A DNA stretch of 64,000 bases from Plasmodium brasilianum. Lineage: Eukaryota > Apicomplexa > Aconoidasida > Haemosporida > Plasmodiidae. The translations under genes were made by a program, and so were the position numbers. Below the pieces are notes generated by a model. It ran no database searches and was not told where the DNA came from. It was given only the letters and a program-made list of their open reading frames with translations. The stretch covers positions 1,640,501-1,704,500 of the forward strand of contig NC_090120.1 of NCBI RefSeq assembly GCF_023973825.1. The letters are read 5' to 3'. Below, piece after piece: positions 45,156 to 55,635 of the stretch (its first letter is position 1; every line of letters starts with the position of its first letter).

Positions 45156-46250
45156 TATATATATATATTTATATGTAAATATATATTTTTTTTTTTTTCC
45201 TTTCTTTTTTGTTCTATTACATGTACAAGCAAGCACAAAACAACAAAATTAAAAATAAGCTCTATATATCCTTTCTTGAAATTTTTATTCTACAATATAA
45301 GAATTTTATCAGCCAATAAGAAATGATTCCTTGCTTGTTAATATTTTTTTTTTTTTTTTAAATGTAATTATTCCGCACTTTATAGCATTTAACGAACAGA
45401 AAAAAAAAAAAAAAAAAATCCTTACATGTTCATAAAATATAGCTACAACGTATGATGTACTAATAATATTTTATAGAAATCCTACCTTTTACGTATAAAA
45501 ATAAAAAAATAAATAAAAATAAAAAAAAAGCATTAGCATACATATTACCAGTAAAATAATGTTTCATATGACACATTAATTCAGAACAAATCAATAGTGT
45601 GTGTGTGTGATGGTTTTTCTAACAAAAACTCAACACATTAGAATACATATCTAACAGATATTCAAACATTTCCAATTTAGCTATTCCTTCTTTTTTTTTT
45701 TTTTTTTTTTTTCTTATTGCCTATTCATTTTTTTTTTTCTGTACTGTTCATACATGTCTTTCTTAAATTTTGTTACGAAAAAAATGAAAATAAAGTGTAA
45801 CCTTATCCTACAAAACGTGTGTACTGGATATTTTGTTTGTTACTATTATATTATATTTTATTATATTATATTTTATTATATTATATTGTATTATATTTTA
45901 TTGTATTATATTTTATTGTATTATATTTTATTGTATTATATTATATTGTATTATATTTTATTGTATTATATTTTATTGTATTATATTTTATTGTATTATA
46001 TTTTATTGTATTATATTTTATTTATTTTTTTTATTTCGTGCTATACATATTTGAAAAAAACAAATACTTTGCATACTCTTTGCATTTCCAGATTTATAGA
46101 AATAAAAATATTAATATTTATGAGAACAATATTTTGGAGAACGAAAAAGACGATGAACAGTTTTTACTTTGTAAAATATTCTTTTTAAACAAAAGAAATT
46201 CTATTAAGCAATGGTAATATAGATTTTTTTTTTTTTTTTTTTTTTTTTCC
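44573..46250. other. 1.7-kb spacer
   Basis: AT-rich sequence with (TA)n at 44660-44685 and 45117-45170, poly(T) at 45690-45712 and 46224-46247, poly(A) at 45400-45417, and the TTGTATTATATTTTA array at 45845-46022. No gene supported; the frames at 45754-46217 are repeat translations. Confidence 0.65.
45845..46022. repeat. 15-bp TTGTATTATATTTTA minisatellite, about 11 copies
   Basis: Tandem units of TTGTATTATATTTTA with variant first copies (ATTATATTATATTTT). Open in all three plus-strand frames, giving YYILLYYILLYYI-type artefacts. Confidence 0.92.
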
Positions 46251-46457
46251 TTATTTCCTTTTTTTCCTTCTAAATAGTAGTGAAGTAGCGGTTAACAAAA
46301 TTACAATTTGTATCAACATTTCTGACAGCATTTCATAGCACCAACTATTTGAATAAAAAGTAAAATAAGTAAATAGTCCCTTAATATAAAAATAAATTGC
46401 TGAAAATTGCATACTTCTTGTCTTTACCTTCACAGTACTGTTGTTAGGTATTTTCAT
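46251..46457 (-). CDS. Possible small membrane protein, 68 residues
   Basis: Minus-strand frame whose first ATG is at 46457 (MKIPNNSTVKVKTRSMQF), ending TAA at 46251. The composition is more varied than the spacer. Residues about 22-60 hold two hydrophobic stretches (YFYIKGLFTYFTF and MLIQIVILLTATSLLF) and the C-terminus is RRKKRK, a dibasic ER-retention-like end. The frame is open upstream to about 46540 without another ATG, so an additional exon is possible. No family recognised. It lies downstream of the CRYZL1-like gene on the same strand. Confidence 0.4.
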   Translation of the reverse strand: MKIPNNSTVKVKTRSMQFSAIYFYIKGLFTYFTFYSNSWCYEMLSEMLIQIVILLTATSLLFRRKKRK

Positions 46458-46797
46458 TTTCGGAAATTTTCGTTTCCAGTTTGCCTTTTTTTTTAATTTA
46501 CTGTATACGTCAACCAAAAATAATACGACATAGTTCTTTTTTCATAATGTAAAAAAATTTTTCACAATAAGTATTTGCATAATATGTATATATATACGTA
46601 CGTATATATGTATACATACATATATACACATTAAACATTCCGTGGGCACGTTAAAAATACCTTAAAATGAAAAAAATTGGAGAAATAAACTTGAACAGAT
46701 CAAGCATTATGAGGAGAGGAGAATGTCCCATTTGAGTACACTCATATCATCGTCTTCCGATTAAAAAAAATTACACGCATTTGTGCACACAAGTACG

Positions 46798-46834
<37 letters not shown>

Positions 46835-46917
46835 CACGCACACACACATACACACGTCGACAATGACGTAAATGCACTTAAAGATGACTACCTTCTAAAC
46901 GCACTTCACACAACAAA

Positions 46918-48051
46918 TTATTTAGGGATCACTCCATCTACAAGAAAATCGACAGTTCTGTTAATGTAAATGCTATAACTAGCACTGTAGGGATTACATG
47001 AAAGTATTTCCTCCATACGGGAAAAATATTTTTTGCTTATAGAGACTGTGGGTACATCAATATCTTTGTTTAAAATTGACAATAAAACATAATTGAAAGC
47101 ATCTACCATTTTAAAATAATCATAATATATATAGTTATTAATATTGAAAAAGTGTATGGTAATACCTTTTTCATATAATAACTTACATTCATGAGGACTT
47201 AAATAATCAAATGAAGTGGTAAATATTATATGAGCGTTTAAAGCACTAATTGTAAATATATTCTTCTTCAAAATATTAATATCAATTTTTATATTTGGAT
47301 AAACAAAAATCGTTTTTACTCCAAGTCTACTTGTTATATTATGAACATGTTCAGGTATATTCATATCTGAACTTAATATAAAAATACGTTCTTTTATAAA
47401 TTCATCGGTAATGTGAAATTCGTGTAATTTATTCTTAATTTTATTTTGAATATCATTTTTACTTGATAAAAATATTAATATTATATAGAATTTTTCTATC
47501 AGTAAAATTTTTAAAAATGGAAGGACTTTTAAAATATCATCAACAAATATGGCTATATAATTTAATTTGTTATAACATTTTATAAAACTTAAACATATGT
47601 ATGATTCATAAAATGAGCGAAATACAGCACATAATAAATAATCATTATTTATATCATTACATGGGTATTCAATAATATCATGATATGGCACCATAATTTT
47701 ATCCTTATTAATTTTACTATTGAGTGTAAATATTCCAATAATATTTTTTCCTCTTATTGTATTATCATCGACATTTCCTCCGACGTTTAACACTTTACCA
47801 ATGTACACATTTCCAATCAGATTTTTTAATTTTATTTCTTCCTTTTTATTACTATCATACTCATCATCGTTAACAACAGACGCATTATCTGGAGTATCCG
47901 CATCCACATCTTCATCAGCATCTAAAAATTTTTCTCCCATATTTATTCTTTTATATTTGTTTTGTTCTGACAGTTTGGAAGCAACAAAATTGGACGAGCA
48001 GAATGATATGCATTTTACCTGAACGCAAATATTTAAATTATTAATTTTCAT
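46918..48051 (-). CDS. Divergent MDR-superfamily protein resembling CRYZL1 (quinone oxidoreductase-like)
   Basis: Single exon, 377 residues, ATG at 48051. Residues 8-27 (ICVQVKCISFCSSNFVASKL) look like the strand-helix opening of the GroES-like MDR domain, and GNVYIGKVLNVGGNVDDNTI with NIIGIFTLNSKI fits the family pattern G-x-(V/I)-x-x-V-G-x-x-V followed by a V-x-G-I strand. An acidic insert (DADEDVDADTPDNAS) separates them. The central Rossmann region is very degenerate: no GxGxxG is visible. The C-terminal LLYEKGITIHFFNINNYIY and FNYVLLSILNKDIDVPTVSI resemble the last strands and helix of the human CRYZL1 type. Enzymatic activity is unlikely. Human CRYZL1 is a subunit of the FERRY complex, a Rab5 effector that carries mRNAs on endosomes; whether this applies here is inference. 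Confidence 0.75.
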   Translation of the reverse strand: MKINNLNICVQVKCISFCSSNFVASKLSEQNKYKRINMGEKFLDADEDVDADTPDNASVVNDDEYDSNKKEEIKLKNLIGNVYIGKVLNVGGNVDDNTIRGKNIIGIFTLNSKINKDKIMVPYHDIIEYPCNDINNDYLLCAVFRSFYESYICLSFIKCYNKLNYIAIFVDDILKVLPFLKILLIEKFYIILIFLSSKNDIQNKIKNKLHEFHITDEFIKERIFILSSDMNIPEHVHNITSRLGVKTIFVYPNIKIDINILKKNIFTISALNAHIIFTTSFDYLSPHECKLLYEKGITIHFFNINNYIYYDYFKMVDAFNYVLLSILNKDIDVPTVSISKKYFSRMEEILSCNPYSASYSIYINRTVDFLVDGVIPK

Positions 48052-48711
48052 TCTTCAAAAAGGGGGGGGGTAAGTAAAAAAAAAATAAAAAAGCTCACTA
48101 AAAAGGTCATAAAAAAGTAAAACAAAAATGCGAATTAAGGATAGTTCCTTATATCGTTTCTCTCATTTTACGTTGTAATCTTTTTGACAAAAAAGGAAAA
48201 GTAAAAATAGATTAAGTAAAACGAATAAAACAAAAACGAATAAAACAAAAACGAATAAAACAACAACGAATAAAACAACAACGAATAAAACAAAAACGAA
48301 TAAAATAAAAACGAATAAAACAACAACGAATAAAACAAAAACGAATAAAATAAAAACGAATAAAACGTATGAGATAACGTGAAATATGTACAACTGAGAT
48401 GATAAGAAATAAATAAAAAAAGAAAAATTAAATAAAGGAAAAGAAAGCAATTTCCCATTTACATCCCCTTTATTGAAAATATAACTGTACAAATTAGCAT
48501 AATTTGATAGTTTAACATAAATAATAACTTAACATTTTTTGACTAAAAATGATTAATACTGCAAACATTGTATACTTTAATAATATCAAATGAGCAAAAC
48601 GGTAAAAAAAAAAAAATATATAAAAAATTAGACTTGTTCCGTCAAGAAAATTATTACTATTACGCGAATTCGTTACATACATATATATGTACAATGTGCG
48701 TATACCCCTTA
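48052..48711. other. Spacer with a 15-bp array between the CRYZL1-like and COX16-like genes
   Basis: Holds the 15-bp array at 48215-48366, a short poly(G) run (48062-48070) and A-rich sequence. The long minus-strand frames here (LFVFVLFVVVLF) come from the array. No gene supported. Confidence 0.65.
48215..48366. repeat. 15-bp AAAACAAAAACGAAT minisatellite, about 10 copies
   Basis: Tandem AAAACAAAAACGAAT units with AACAACG and AATAAAA variants arranged in a pattern. It lies downstream of the COX16-like stop in reverse orientation terms upstream of the spacer, and gives Phe/Val/Leu frames on the minus strand. Confidence 0.9.
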
Positions 48712-49008
48712 TTATTCTCTCTTGATAGGGATATTTTCATAATTATTACAGTCGTAGTCTTTTAATATTTTCATTAATTTGTTCTTTTCTTCTATCAGTT
48801 TAATTTCTCTTATATTTATGTTTTCCTCTCGCTTATTTCTAATTTTATATTGTAGATCTATTAAGAATGTACCAATGCTAATGGTTAGAGACATCAACAA
48901 GAGCAATGGAATACCACTTGAAAATAATTTGTATCTTCGATCAATCACACCTAACCTATGTTTCGTCCTTGTAAACTTTTTCTGAACGTAATTCCCCAAT
49001 ATTTTCAT
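48712..49008 (-). CDS. COX16: Cytochrome c oxidase assembly factor COX16-like
   Basis: 98 residues, starting at ATG 49008 (MKILGNYVQKKF). I reject the longer open frame to 49164 because its extra residues (MYVYVCMYVHI) come from a minisatellite. Layout matches COX16: a basic N-terminus, one membrane segment at about 30-51 with the family's GIPLLLL signature (family GxPxLLLxxxGS), then a charged helix with LQYKIRNKREENIN and a C-terminal DYDCNNYENIPIKRE, where COX16 has a D-W-E-N-x-R-x-P block. COX16 sits in the mitochondrial inner membrane and helps mature the COX1/COX2 copper sites of complex IV. The protein lacks the usual Trp at the C-terminal motif. No intron is needed. Confidence 0.8.
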   Translation of the reverse strand: MKILGNYVQKKFTRTKHRLGVIDRRYKLFSSGIPLLLLMSLTISIGTFLIDLQYKIRNKREENINIREIKLIEEKNKLMKILKDYDCNNYENIPIKRE

Positions 49009-49039
49009 TTTATTACGTGCAACACGTGTACAGGCGGGT

Positions 49040-49165
49040 CTTACATACATGCATACATACATACGTACATGCACATACATACATACGTACATGCACATAC
49101 ATACATACGTATATGCACATACATACATACGTATATGCACATACATACATACGTACACATACAAA
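49040..49165. repeat. 22-bp minisatellite, about 5 copies, upstream of the COX16-like gene
   Basis: Five copies of a 22-bp unit (GCACATACATACATACGTAC and two more bases), built from CATA sub-repeats, in the 5' region of the COX16-like gene. It extends the minus-strand reading frame artificially past the true start. Confidence 0.9.
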
Positions 49166-49404
49166 TATGCGTGTGCATGTACCCTATTTTTCCATTTTTG
49201 CGAATAACGAATAAAATATCTTAAGGTATTAACTGCACTAAATTTAACATTTACACATAATTGTGTATGTTCACAAAATTAACAAACCCAGGAAAATATA
49301 CTTCTTATTCTCTTGGTTGATTTTTAAGAGGAAAAAAAGCCGCAATTATATGATAAATAAAAGGAATCTGCTAAAAATATGAAACGTTTAATATGTATAT
49401 ATAG

Positions 49405-49436
<32 letters not shown>

Positions 49437-50575
49437 TTTTTTTTTTTTTTTTTTTTTTTGTTAAACGTACCACATTACTAAGCAGGTACAAAACATAAAT
49501 ATAAGGTCGAAAAATATATAGTTCTCGAAAGGTTTAAGTAGAACAAAATAACAATATGGCCAATCCCGTCGAATAGTAACTCACTCCACTTTTTCTTATC
49601 TTAGCTGATTTCAAGTAATATCACGCTGTACGGAAATATTATATCATCTTTTTTTTTTTTTTTTTTTTTGTTTTTGTGAAGATAAGCATTCCTCTTAAAC
49701 GAATTGTAATACTCCTAAAAGTTTTTTGACTGACAAAATGGCAATGTGTCAATACTTGTTTTTACGGGGAAATTTTGTATAAAGTATTTAAGGGGAAAAT
49801 GAAAAAATTGTGTTCAACATATTTATTGTCAATGTTGCTTATACGTACACACTGCTTGTTAAGCTCTAATTTTTAATTATTATTAACATTTAATTCTTCT
49901 TCTACTTTTTTTTTTTTTTTTTTCTAGTGAACAAACTATTTACAAAATAATTCTGACTTATGCTTTAAAAAAAAAAATAAACGTTCATTTTATTTCATCT
50001 TATATCTCCATGTGTATTTCAGTGTTGGCGACGCTCCCTTTTTATTTTTTCTGCTTTTGTTCGTTCTGCATAATATTGAATTGTTTTGCCTATTTTGCAT
50101 ATTATGCATATTTTGTGTAATTATGGCTAGTTTTACTCCTACGTATATACTCAGCTATTCCGAGTTATTCTTTGATTTTAATTTATATAATTTATTTTAA
50201 TTTATATAATTTATTTTTATTTATATAATTTATTTTTATTTATATAATTTATTTTTATTTATATAATTTATTTTTATTTATCATACTTTTATTTTATACT
50301 ATTAAGATTTATTTTATACTATTAAGATTTATTTTATACTATTAAGATTTATTTTATACTATTAAGATTTATTTTTTATTATTAAGATTTATTTTATTTC
50401 ATCTATTTTTATTTTATTTCATCTATTTTTATTTTATTTCGTATACTTTTATTTTATTTCGTATACTTTTATTTTATTTCGTCTATTTTTATTTTATTTC
50501 ATTTGGTTTTATTTATTTTATTTTTTTGGTTGACCTTTTCCCTTTTTATATGAAGTATGAACCTTCTTGCATAAA
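49166..50575. other. 1.4-kb spacer between divergent genes (COX16-like, -; signal-peptide protein, +)
   Basis: AT-rich with (TA)n at 49404-49432, poly(T) at 49434-49459, 49650-49669 and 49908-49923, and the arrays at 50180-50510. Probably carries two promoters. A TTTATTTTGCATATTATGC-type region at 50090-50120 is the only mixed-composition part; no gene supported. Confidence 0.6.
50180..50512. repeat. Three consecutive minisatellites (19-, 20- and 20-bp units)
   Basis: First ATAATTTATTTTTATTTAT (about 5 copies, 50180-50282), then ACTATTAAGATTTATTTTAT (5 copies, 50290-50392), then TTCATCTATTTTTATTTTAT and TTCGTATACTTTTATTTTAT (about 6 copies, 50393-50510). The shared TTTATTTTAT ends suggest that one array seeded the next. 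The last ends about 65 bp before the signal-peptide gene. Confidence 0.88.
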
Positions 50576-50791
50576 ATGATATTCTTGAAATTGATTTTTC
50601 AATTTATGTCTTTTATATATTTTACCCACGCGTATTCAAAAAATAGGAGATACAAGCACAAGTTGATAAATTTACAAATTACATTTTTACGTAACTATGA
50701 GAAATATTTCTTATTAAACAATTTGCGAGTAGCTAATAGGATGTATTACGTTCATCCGGGTAAAGAAAACGTACATAATTCATATATGTAC

Positions 50792-50822
<31 letters not shown>

Positions 50823-51898
50823 TTTTTTTGTGTATATGTGTGTATATCACACTTCCAACCTCGTTGCACTTTTTAAATGCAGGTAAAAATTTGTTTAAAA
50901 AAAATTTCCAGGGTTATCAGGAACAGAGGGATAGGTTGGCTATTTCCTTATTTAGGGGTGAATATAATTTTTTTCGATTTTTTACAACCACTCTGTCAAA
51001 GAATGTGCACATAAACAGTGTTTGAACTATTTCCTTTTTTCTATCATGTATATGTATGTATGCACGTATGGACGCATGTATGTGTGCATATATATATATA
51101 TATATATACTAACCTGTTTACGCATATGTGTCTTTAACAGACTTTAGTATGCCCAACCTTTTCCCTGGATTCAGAACAATTTTTAACAAAAAGTAAATTT
51201 CGAACATGAGTAGACGGAACGTGCATAATTATACCCATAAAGTGGAGCTGCATTTGTTTATATATATGTGCGCAAATGTATGCTTGTATATATACGTATA
51301 TATGCATGTACATGTGTACATACCTGTGTTTATATGTGTGGGTAAATGAATGTATACCTAGGTGCTTGTGTAATTCCCTCCTACACCGCGCAGATTCCTT
51401 TTTGATCCCTTGTTCAACTCCCACAAAGATATTATCATACGAAATATAAAGACAATACAGCTAGTACAAAAGTAAAACATACCCGTTAAAAACATTCTTC
51501 CAGTCTCAGTTTGTAAACTTACTTCTTGCACTTAATGTATTTTGTAAATTATTTTATAGAGGCAATATTGTGAAAAGTGTAGTTATATTCGGGGCGTCTT
51601 GCTTGACTATTTATGCTATGGCTAAACTTCTTCTTATGCTGAGGAAATTTTTTCAAAACCAGTATAAGATGGTATGAAACTATATACTTTAAAAAAGGAT
51701 AAAAAAAAAAAAAAAAAAAGAAGAGAAATACAGAAATATAGAAATGTAGTAATGCAGAAAAAGGAAAGAATACAAAATAAAACCCGAATAAAAGGTAGAT
51801 GATTTTTTTTTTGTATTTTCTTTTAATTTCAGATAAGTGAACAGGAAATAAAGCATTTGGGAACGTATGAAAATCCGCACATCGAATTTAAGGACTAA
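50576..51898 (+). CDS. Signal-peptide membrane protein of unknown function, five exons, 182 residues
   Basis: Exons: 50576-50759, 50883-51017, 51141-51192, 51560-51671 and 51833-51898; phases 1, 1, 2, 0 all agree. Residues 1-22 (MIFLKLIFQFMSFIYFTHAY) are a signal peptide, followed by a Lys/Arg/Asn-rich segment (SKNRRYKHKLINLQ) typical of an apicoplast transit peptide. The middle contains QEQRDRLAISLFRGEYNFF and MPNLFPGFRTIF. A membrane segment lies near residue 135 (VKSVVIFGASCLTIYAMAKLLLML), and the acidic tail ends NPHIEFKD. The donor of exon 2 (ACA|GTGTTT) is the weakest site. A short alternative ending at TGA 51025 would drop the membrane segment. Targeting to the apicoplast or secretory membranes is inferred; no family recognised. 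Confidence 0.65.
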
Positions 51899-52518
51899 GG
51901 AGTGCAACTGTTATTGTGTTAATTGGTGAAAAATTCTTTTTTTTTAGAATCATTTTTTTTTTTTTATTACACTATAGTGTATTTTACTGCATTATATCTA
52001 ATATTTTGTTTTTTTTTTTTTGTTTTTTTTTCTTTTTTCCTTTTTTTCTTTCATTTCGTTCTTTTCTTCTTTTTCTTTTTCTTTTTCTTCTTCTTTTTTT
52101 TTTTTTTTTTTTTGACATATTCGTCATAAAAAAATAAGGCTCGCTATATGCATTGATGAAGTTATTCTTCTCTTCTTTCTTTTTTACTACCACTTTTAAA
52201 AACGTTTTAGAAGCATTAACCTATGCTCTAATTGATCTCATTTGCACATACTTTATTTTTTTTTTTTTTATTTGTTTTTGGGTGAAAATAGAAGGAAAAC
52301 AGATATATGTCCATATATACATATGGATACACATGTTTATAAGAACACTTACTACTTTTTATATGTAAAATTTTTTTTCCTTCATCATATACGCAAAACA
52401 AAAAAAAAAAAAAAAAAAAAAAAAAAGAAAACACGTGCATGTACATACAGACCTTAAGAATATATTTCCAGTTAATTTTACTTAATCCCCCCGCAGTTTT
52501 ACCAAACACCTGTTAGAC
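51899..52518. other. Spacer upstream of the glycosyltransferase gene, with exon-like islands
   Basis: Poly(T)/poly(A) tracts at 52000-52115, 52258-52270 and 52400-52425. At 52150-52230 both strands are open (plus: MKLFFSSFFFTTTFKNVLEA; minus: KKKEEKNNFINAYSEPYFF). A strong plus-strand acceptor (TTAATCCCCCCGCAG, ending 52497) may mark a 5' untranslated intron of the next gene. I cannot decide whether a further small gene is present. Confidence 0.45.
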
Positions 52519-55030
52519 ATGGCTCTCAAGGTGGTGCCGCTGTGTATATACGTATATTTAGGCCCTCCCACATAATACATATATACATACATATGTACAT
52601 ACATATATACATACATATATACATATACACATACATATATACATACATATATACATACATATATACATACATATATACATATATATACTTATGTATATTT
52701 TTTTTTTGGTTCATTTAAATTGTCTGAAAGGATTAAAAAAACCACGTATTGTATGTAAAATTTCACCAAGTTGTAGAACAAAGCATCTACAGTTGCATTT
52801 TTCGAATAAAATATATATTATTTTGTCAAAGAAGGGAATCGGAAAGATTTTAAGATTTAAAAAATACGAAGCATATGCATTAAATTGCAACCTCTGTCGT
52901 TTTGTCTTTTTTTTTTTTTTTTTTTTTTTTTTTGTTACTACATTGTTTTATTATTTATCATTTATCTTTGCTTTCCCATCTTAACTTTTTTCTTTTCTTT
53001 GTCAACTTGCGGTTTTTTCCCCACCCTTCCATTTCTTGTGTGAGCTTTTATCTTGTGAAGCACAGCAATTCATTATTTTTCACCTTCTCTTTATCCTTTG
53101 CATTTGCACCTGTATCTGCCTCTTTTTCTGCACCTTTACCCCGTATTTGCTTCTTTATCCCCACGGTAGAACAGAAGAGCTACTTAAGAAAATGTGCAAG
53201 GAGGTAGAAATAAACGTCGAACAGATGAAGGAGAAGATAAGGAATAGCAAATTACACGTTTTAACATTTGCAACTCATGAGCAAGGCTACTTTAACACGT
53301 TAAAAGAAAGCTGCAATAGCTTGAATATAAAATTAAATGTATTAGGATGGGGAAAAAAGTGGGGAGGATTTATTGAAAAATTAGTTAAGGTAAAAGAATA
53401 CTTAAAAGTATGTAAAGATAATGATATAATTCTATTTGTGGATGGTTTTGATTCTATACTTCTTCAACCAGCTAATGTTATTATAGAAAGATATATAATA
53501 AATTATGATAATCTATTTGTTTGCACTAGTGAGAGTACCTATTCCAGTAATTATTTTTTTTTTAAAATGATTGAAAATATGCATTTAATATTTCACAATA
53601 GTATTTTTAAATGTAATGACAATACTGAATGGGATTCTACAAATATTATGGATAAATATAAAGATTTCACTTATTTTTATAAAAATTTAAATTTGCTAAA
53701 CTCAGGCGGATGGATCAGCACTGTTTACTTAGCTAAAAAAATCTTACAGTACATACCTTCTTTTATTGAAAATGACCAAGTGTTTTTAACAAATTTATAT
53801 TTAGATTGTAATTACTTACTAAAAATTCAAAATGATCAAAAAAAATATGCACAAAATGAACAAAAGAAGTTTGCACAAAATGAACAAAAGAAGTTTGCAC
53901 AAGACGAACTCATAGAACAATTCGACAATAAAGAACAACTACAATATTACAACAAAATCATTATTGACAATCATAATGTCATTTTTCATTTGTTCAGAAA
54001 CAAAAGCAATGTAATGTTACTAAGATACGAAGATTGTGTGCACTTTTTTCCCTTTAAGCCACTGTTAAATACCTACTACCTGAACAGGCAAGGTAAAAAT
54101 GAGGAAAGAAAAAAAAAACAGCTCATTGGTCGAAGTGCAGAAAAGGATGACCAGAATGGTCAAAATGGTCATAATAGTGACGGTATGTTAACTAGCCAAA
54201 ATGGAAAAAATAGTGACAATGTGTTAGCTAGCCAAAATGGTCATAATAGTGACAATGTGTTAGCTAGTCAAAATGAACAAATACTATTTCCTGCAAATTC
54301 GCTAGAAAAAAAAAAAAGTTCAATCATCACGCGTATAAAACAAATATTAATGAAAAAAAAAAAAAAAAAGGTTAGTTACGGAGATACTAGTTACTATGAT
54401 GATTACTGCGGTGATGAGGAAAATTTAAAAAGAATAAAACTTCTTAAGCAAAGCAGCAAAAATAAAATCGAGTGGATGCAACGAAAGACCGTTTTGGATG
54501 ATTTTTATATGGATAACAGCAGCAACAATAGCGGTAACAACGGCAGTAACGGTGAGAAGAATAATAATTGTAATGTGAGAAAAATTGGTCAAATAGAAAA
54601 AACATTTAATTATTCGATCGTTGATACGCACACACACACCTCACCCTGCATTCTTCATATACACTGTATGAGAAACATTGACAGCATAATTCGTACCATG
54701 GGGTTAAATAATATGTATAGCTCGAAATGGTATAGCAATATATGGTATTTAAGTTACAGCTTAAAAGGTACAATGAACTTTAATTATTTTAGCCTTTTAT
54801 TTTCTACCGTTATTGCATCTGTCTCCTTTAGTTTAATTCATATGAAATATATATTAACCTTTTTAATTCATATCCTTGACACAAATTTTGATTTATATTG
54901 CATGAAGGATAAAAGGTACATAAGCAAAGCTATGTTTTTCCTAAATGACATTGAAATTTCTTGTTTTCTTTCCTTTGCATTGGCAGTTTTATTTTGGGTG
55001 TTTTACATTTTTAACAAATCCATCGTATAA
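52519..55030 (+). CDS. PLOD-type (procollagen-lysine) glycosyltransferase-like membrane protein
   Basis: Main exon 53170-55030. A proposed first exon 52519-52541 (MALKVVPL, phase 2, donor CT|GTGTAT) joins in frame; if wrong, the first internal ATG is 53192. The catalytic domain resembles the N-terminal glycosyltransferase domain of PLOD/lysyl hydroxylases: HVLTFATHEQGYFNTLKES, then NVLGWGKKWGGFIEK, the metal- and UDP-sugar site FVDGFDSILL (Asp-x-x-Asp), LLNSGGWISTVYLAK, ENDQVFLTNLYLD, and IIIDNHNVIFHLFRN. This part would transfer glucose or a related sugar in the ER/Golgi lumen. The C-terminal 2-oxoglutarate dioxygenase domain of PLOD is absent. In its place are QNGHNSDN-type repeats, an Asn/Ser linker and two membrane segments near the C-terminus (SLLFSTVIASVSFSLI and FLSFALAVLFWVFYIF). 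No signal peptide is visible in the chosen start. Confidence 0.82.
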
Positions 55031-55635
55031 GTAATTATGTCCACACGTTCCACATGAAAATGCATATTACATGCATGTATACACACAAACACATATTACA
55101 CGCATGTGCATTCATCTGTGAGAAGCTAATATTATAAAAAACTGATACACAATGACAGACACAACATTTTTGACACTCCGTTTGTTTGTTTTGTTTTGTG
55201 CCCCTCTGCTTTAATTTTTTAGTGACAACCTAGTCCCAACTGCATATATAATACAAACTCTTTTGTTTCGTTTAATTTTTTTTTATTTTGTCTAATTTAG
55301 TTATGCTTTATTTTATATTATTTTGTTTAATTTTGTTCTGTTTTATTTTGTTTAATTTTGTTTTGTTTTGTTTTATTTTGTTTTATTTTGTTTAATTTTG
55401 TTTTGTTTTATTTTGTTTTGTTTTGTTTTGTTTAATTTTGTTTAATTTTGTTTTGTTTAATTTTGTTTTGTTTTGTTTTGTTTTGTTTAATTTTGTTTAA
55501 TTTTGTTTTGTTTTATTTTGTTTAATTTTGTTTAATTTTGTTTAATTTTGTTTTGTTTTATTTTGTTTTATTTTGTTTTATTTTGTTTTACTCTATTTAT
55601 TTATTTTTTTTTTTTTTCCCCCTCCTATATCCGCT
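55031..55635. other. Convergent 3' spacer with TTTTG/TTTAA arrays
   Basis: Between the stop codons of the plus-strand glycosyltransferase and the minus-strand KOW protein. Positions 55270-55600 are tandem TTTTGTTTTATTTTGTTTAA mixtures (5- and 10-bp units). No gene seen. Confidence 0.8.
55270..55600. repeat. (TTTTG/TTTAA)n array
   Basis: About 330 bp of 5-bp steps drawn from TTTTG, TTTTA and TTTAA, always in 5-bp register, so the sequence is A/C-free except for the A-containing units on this strand. The strict register indicates slippage of a pentamer. Confidence 0.9.

Noticed and set aside
48712..49164. A 150-residue version of the COX16-like protein
   Set aside because: The added N-terminal 52 residues are repeat translation (MYVYVCMYVHI) and COX16 homologues are about 100 residues.
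52691..52900. Plus-strand frame with KKPRIVCKISPSCRTKH resembling a ribosomal protein
   Set aside because: It has no usable donor before the poly(T) tract, the minus strand is open too, and it falls in the proposed first intron of the glycosyltransferase gene.
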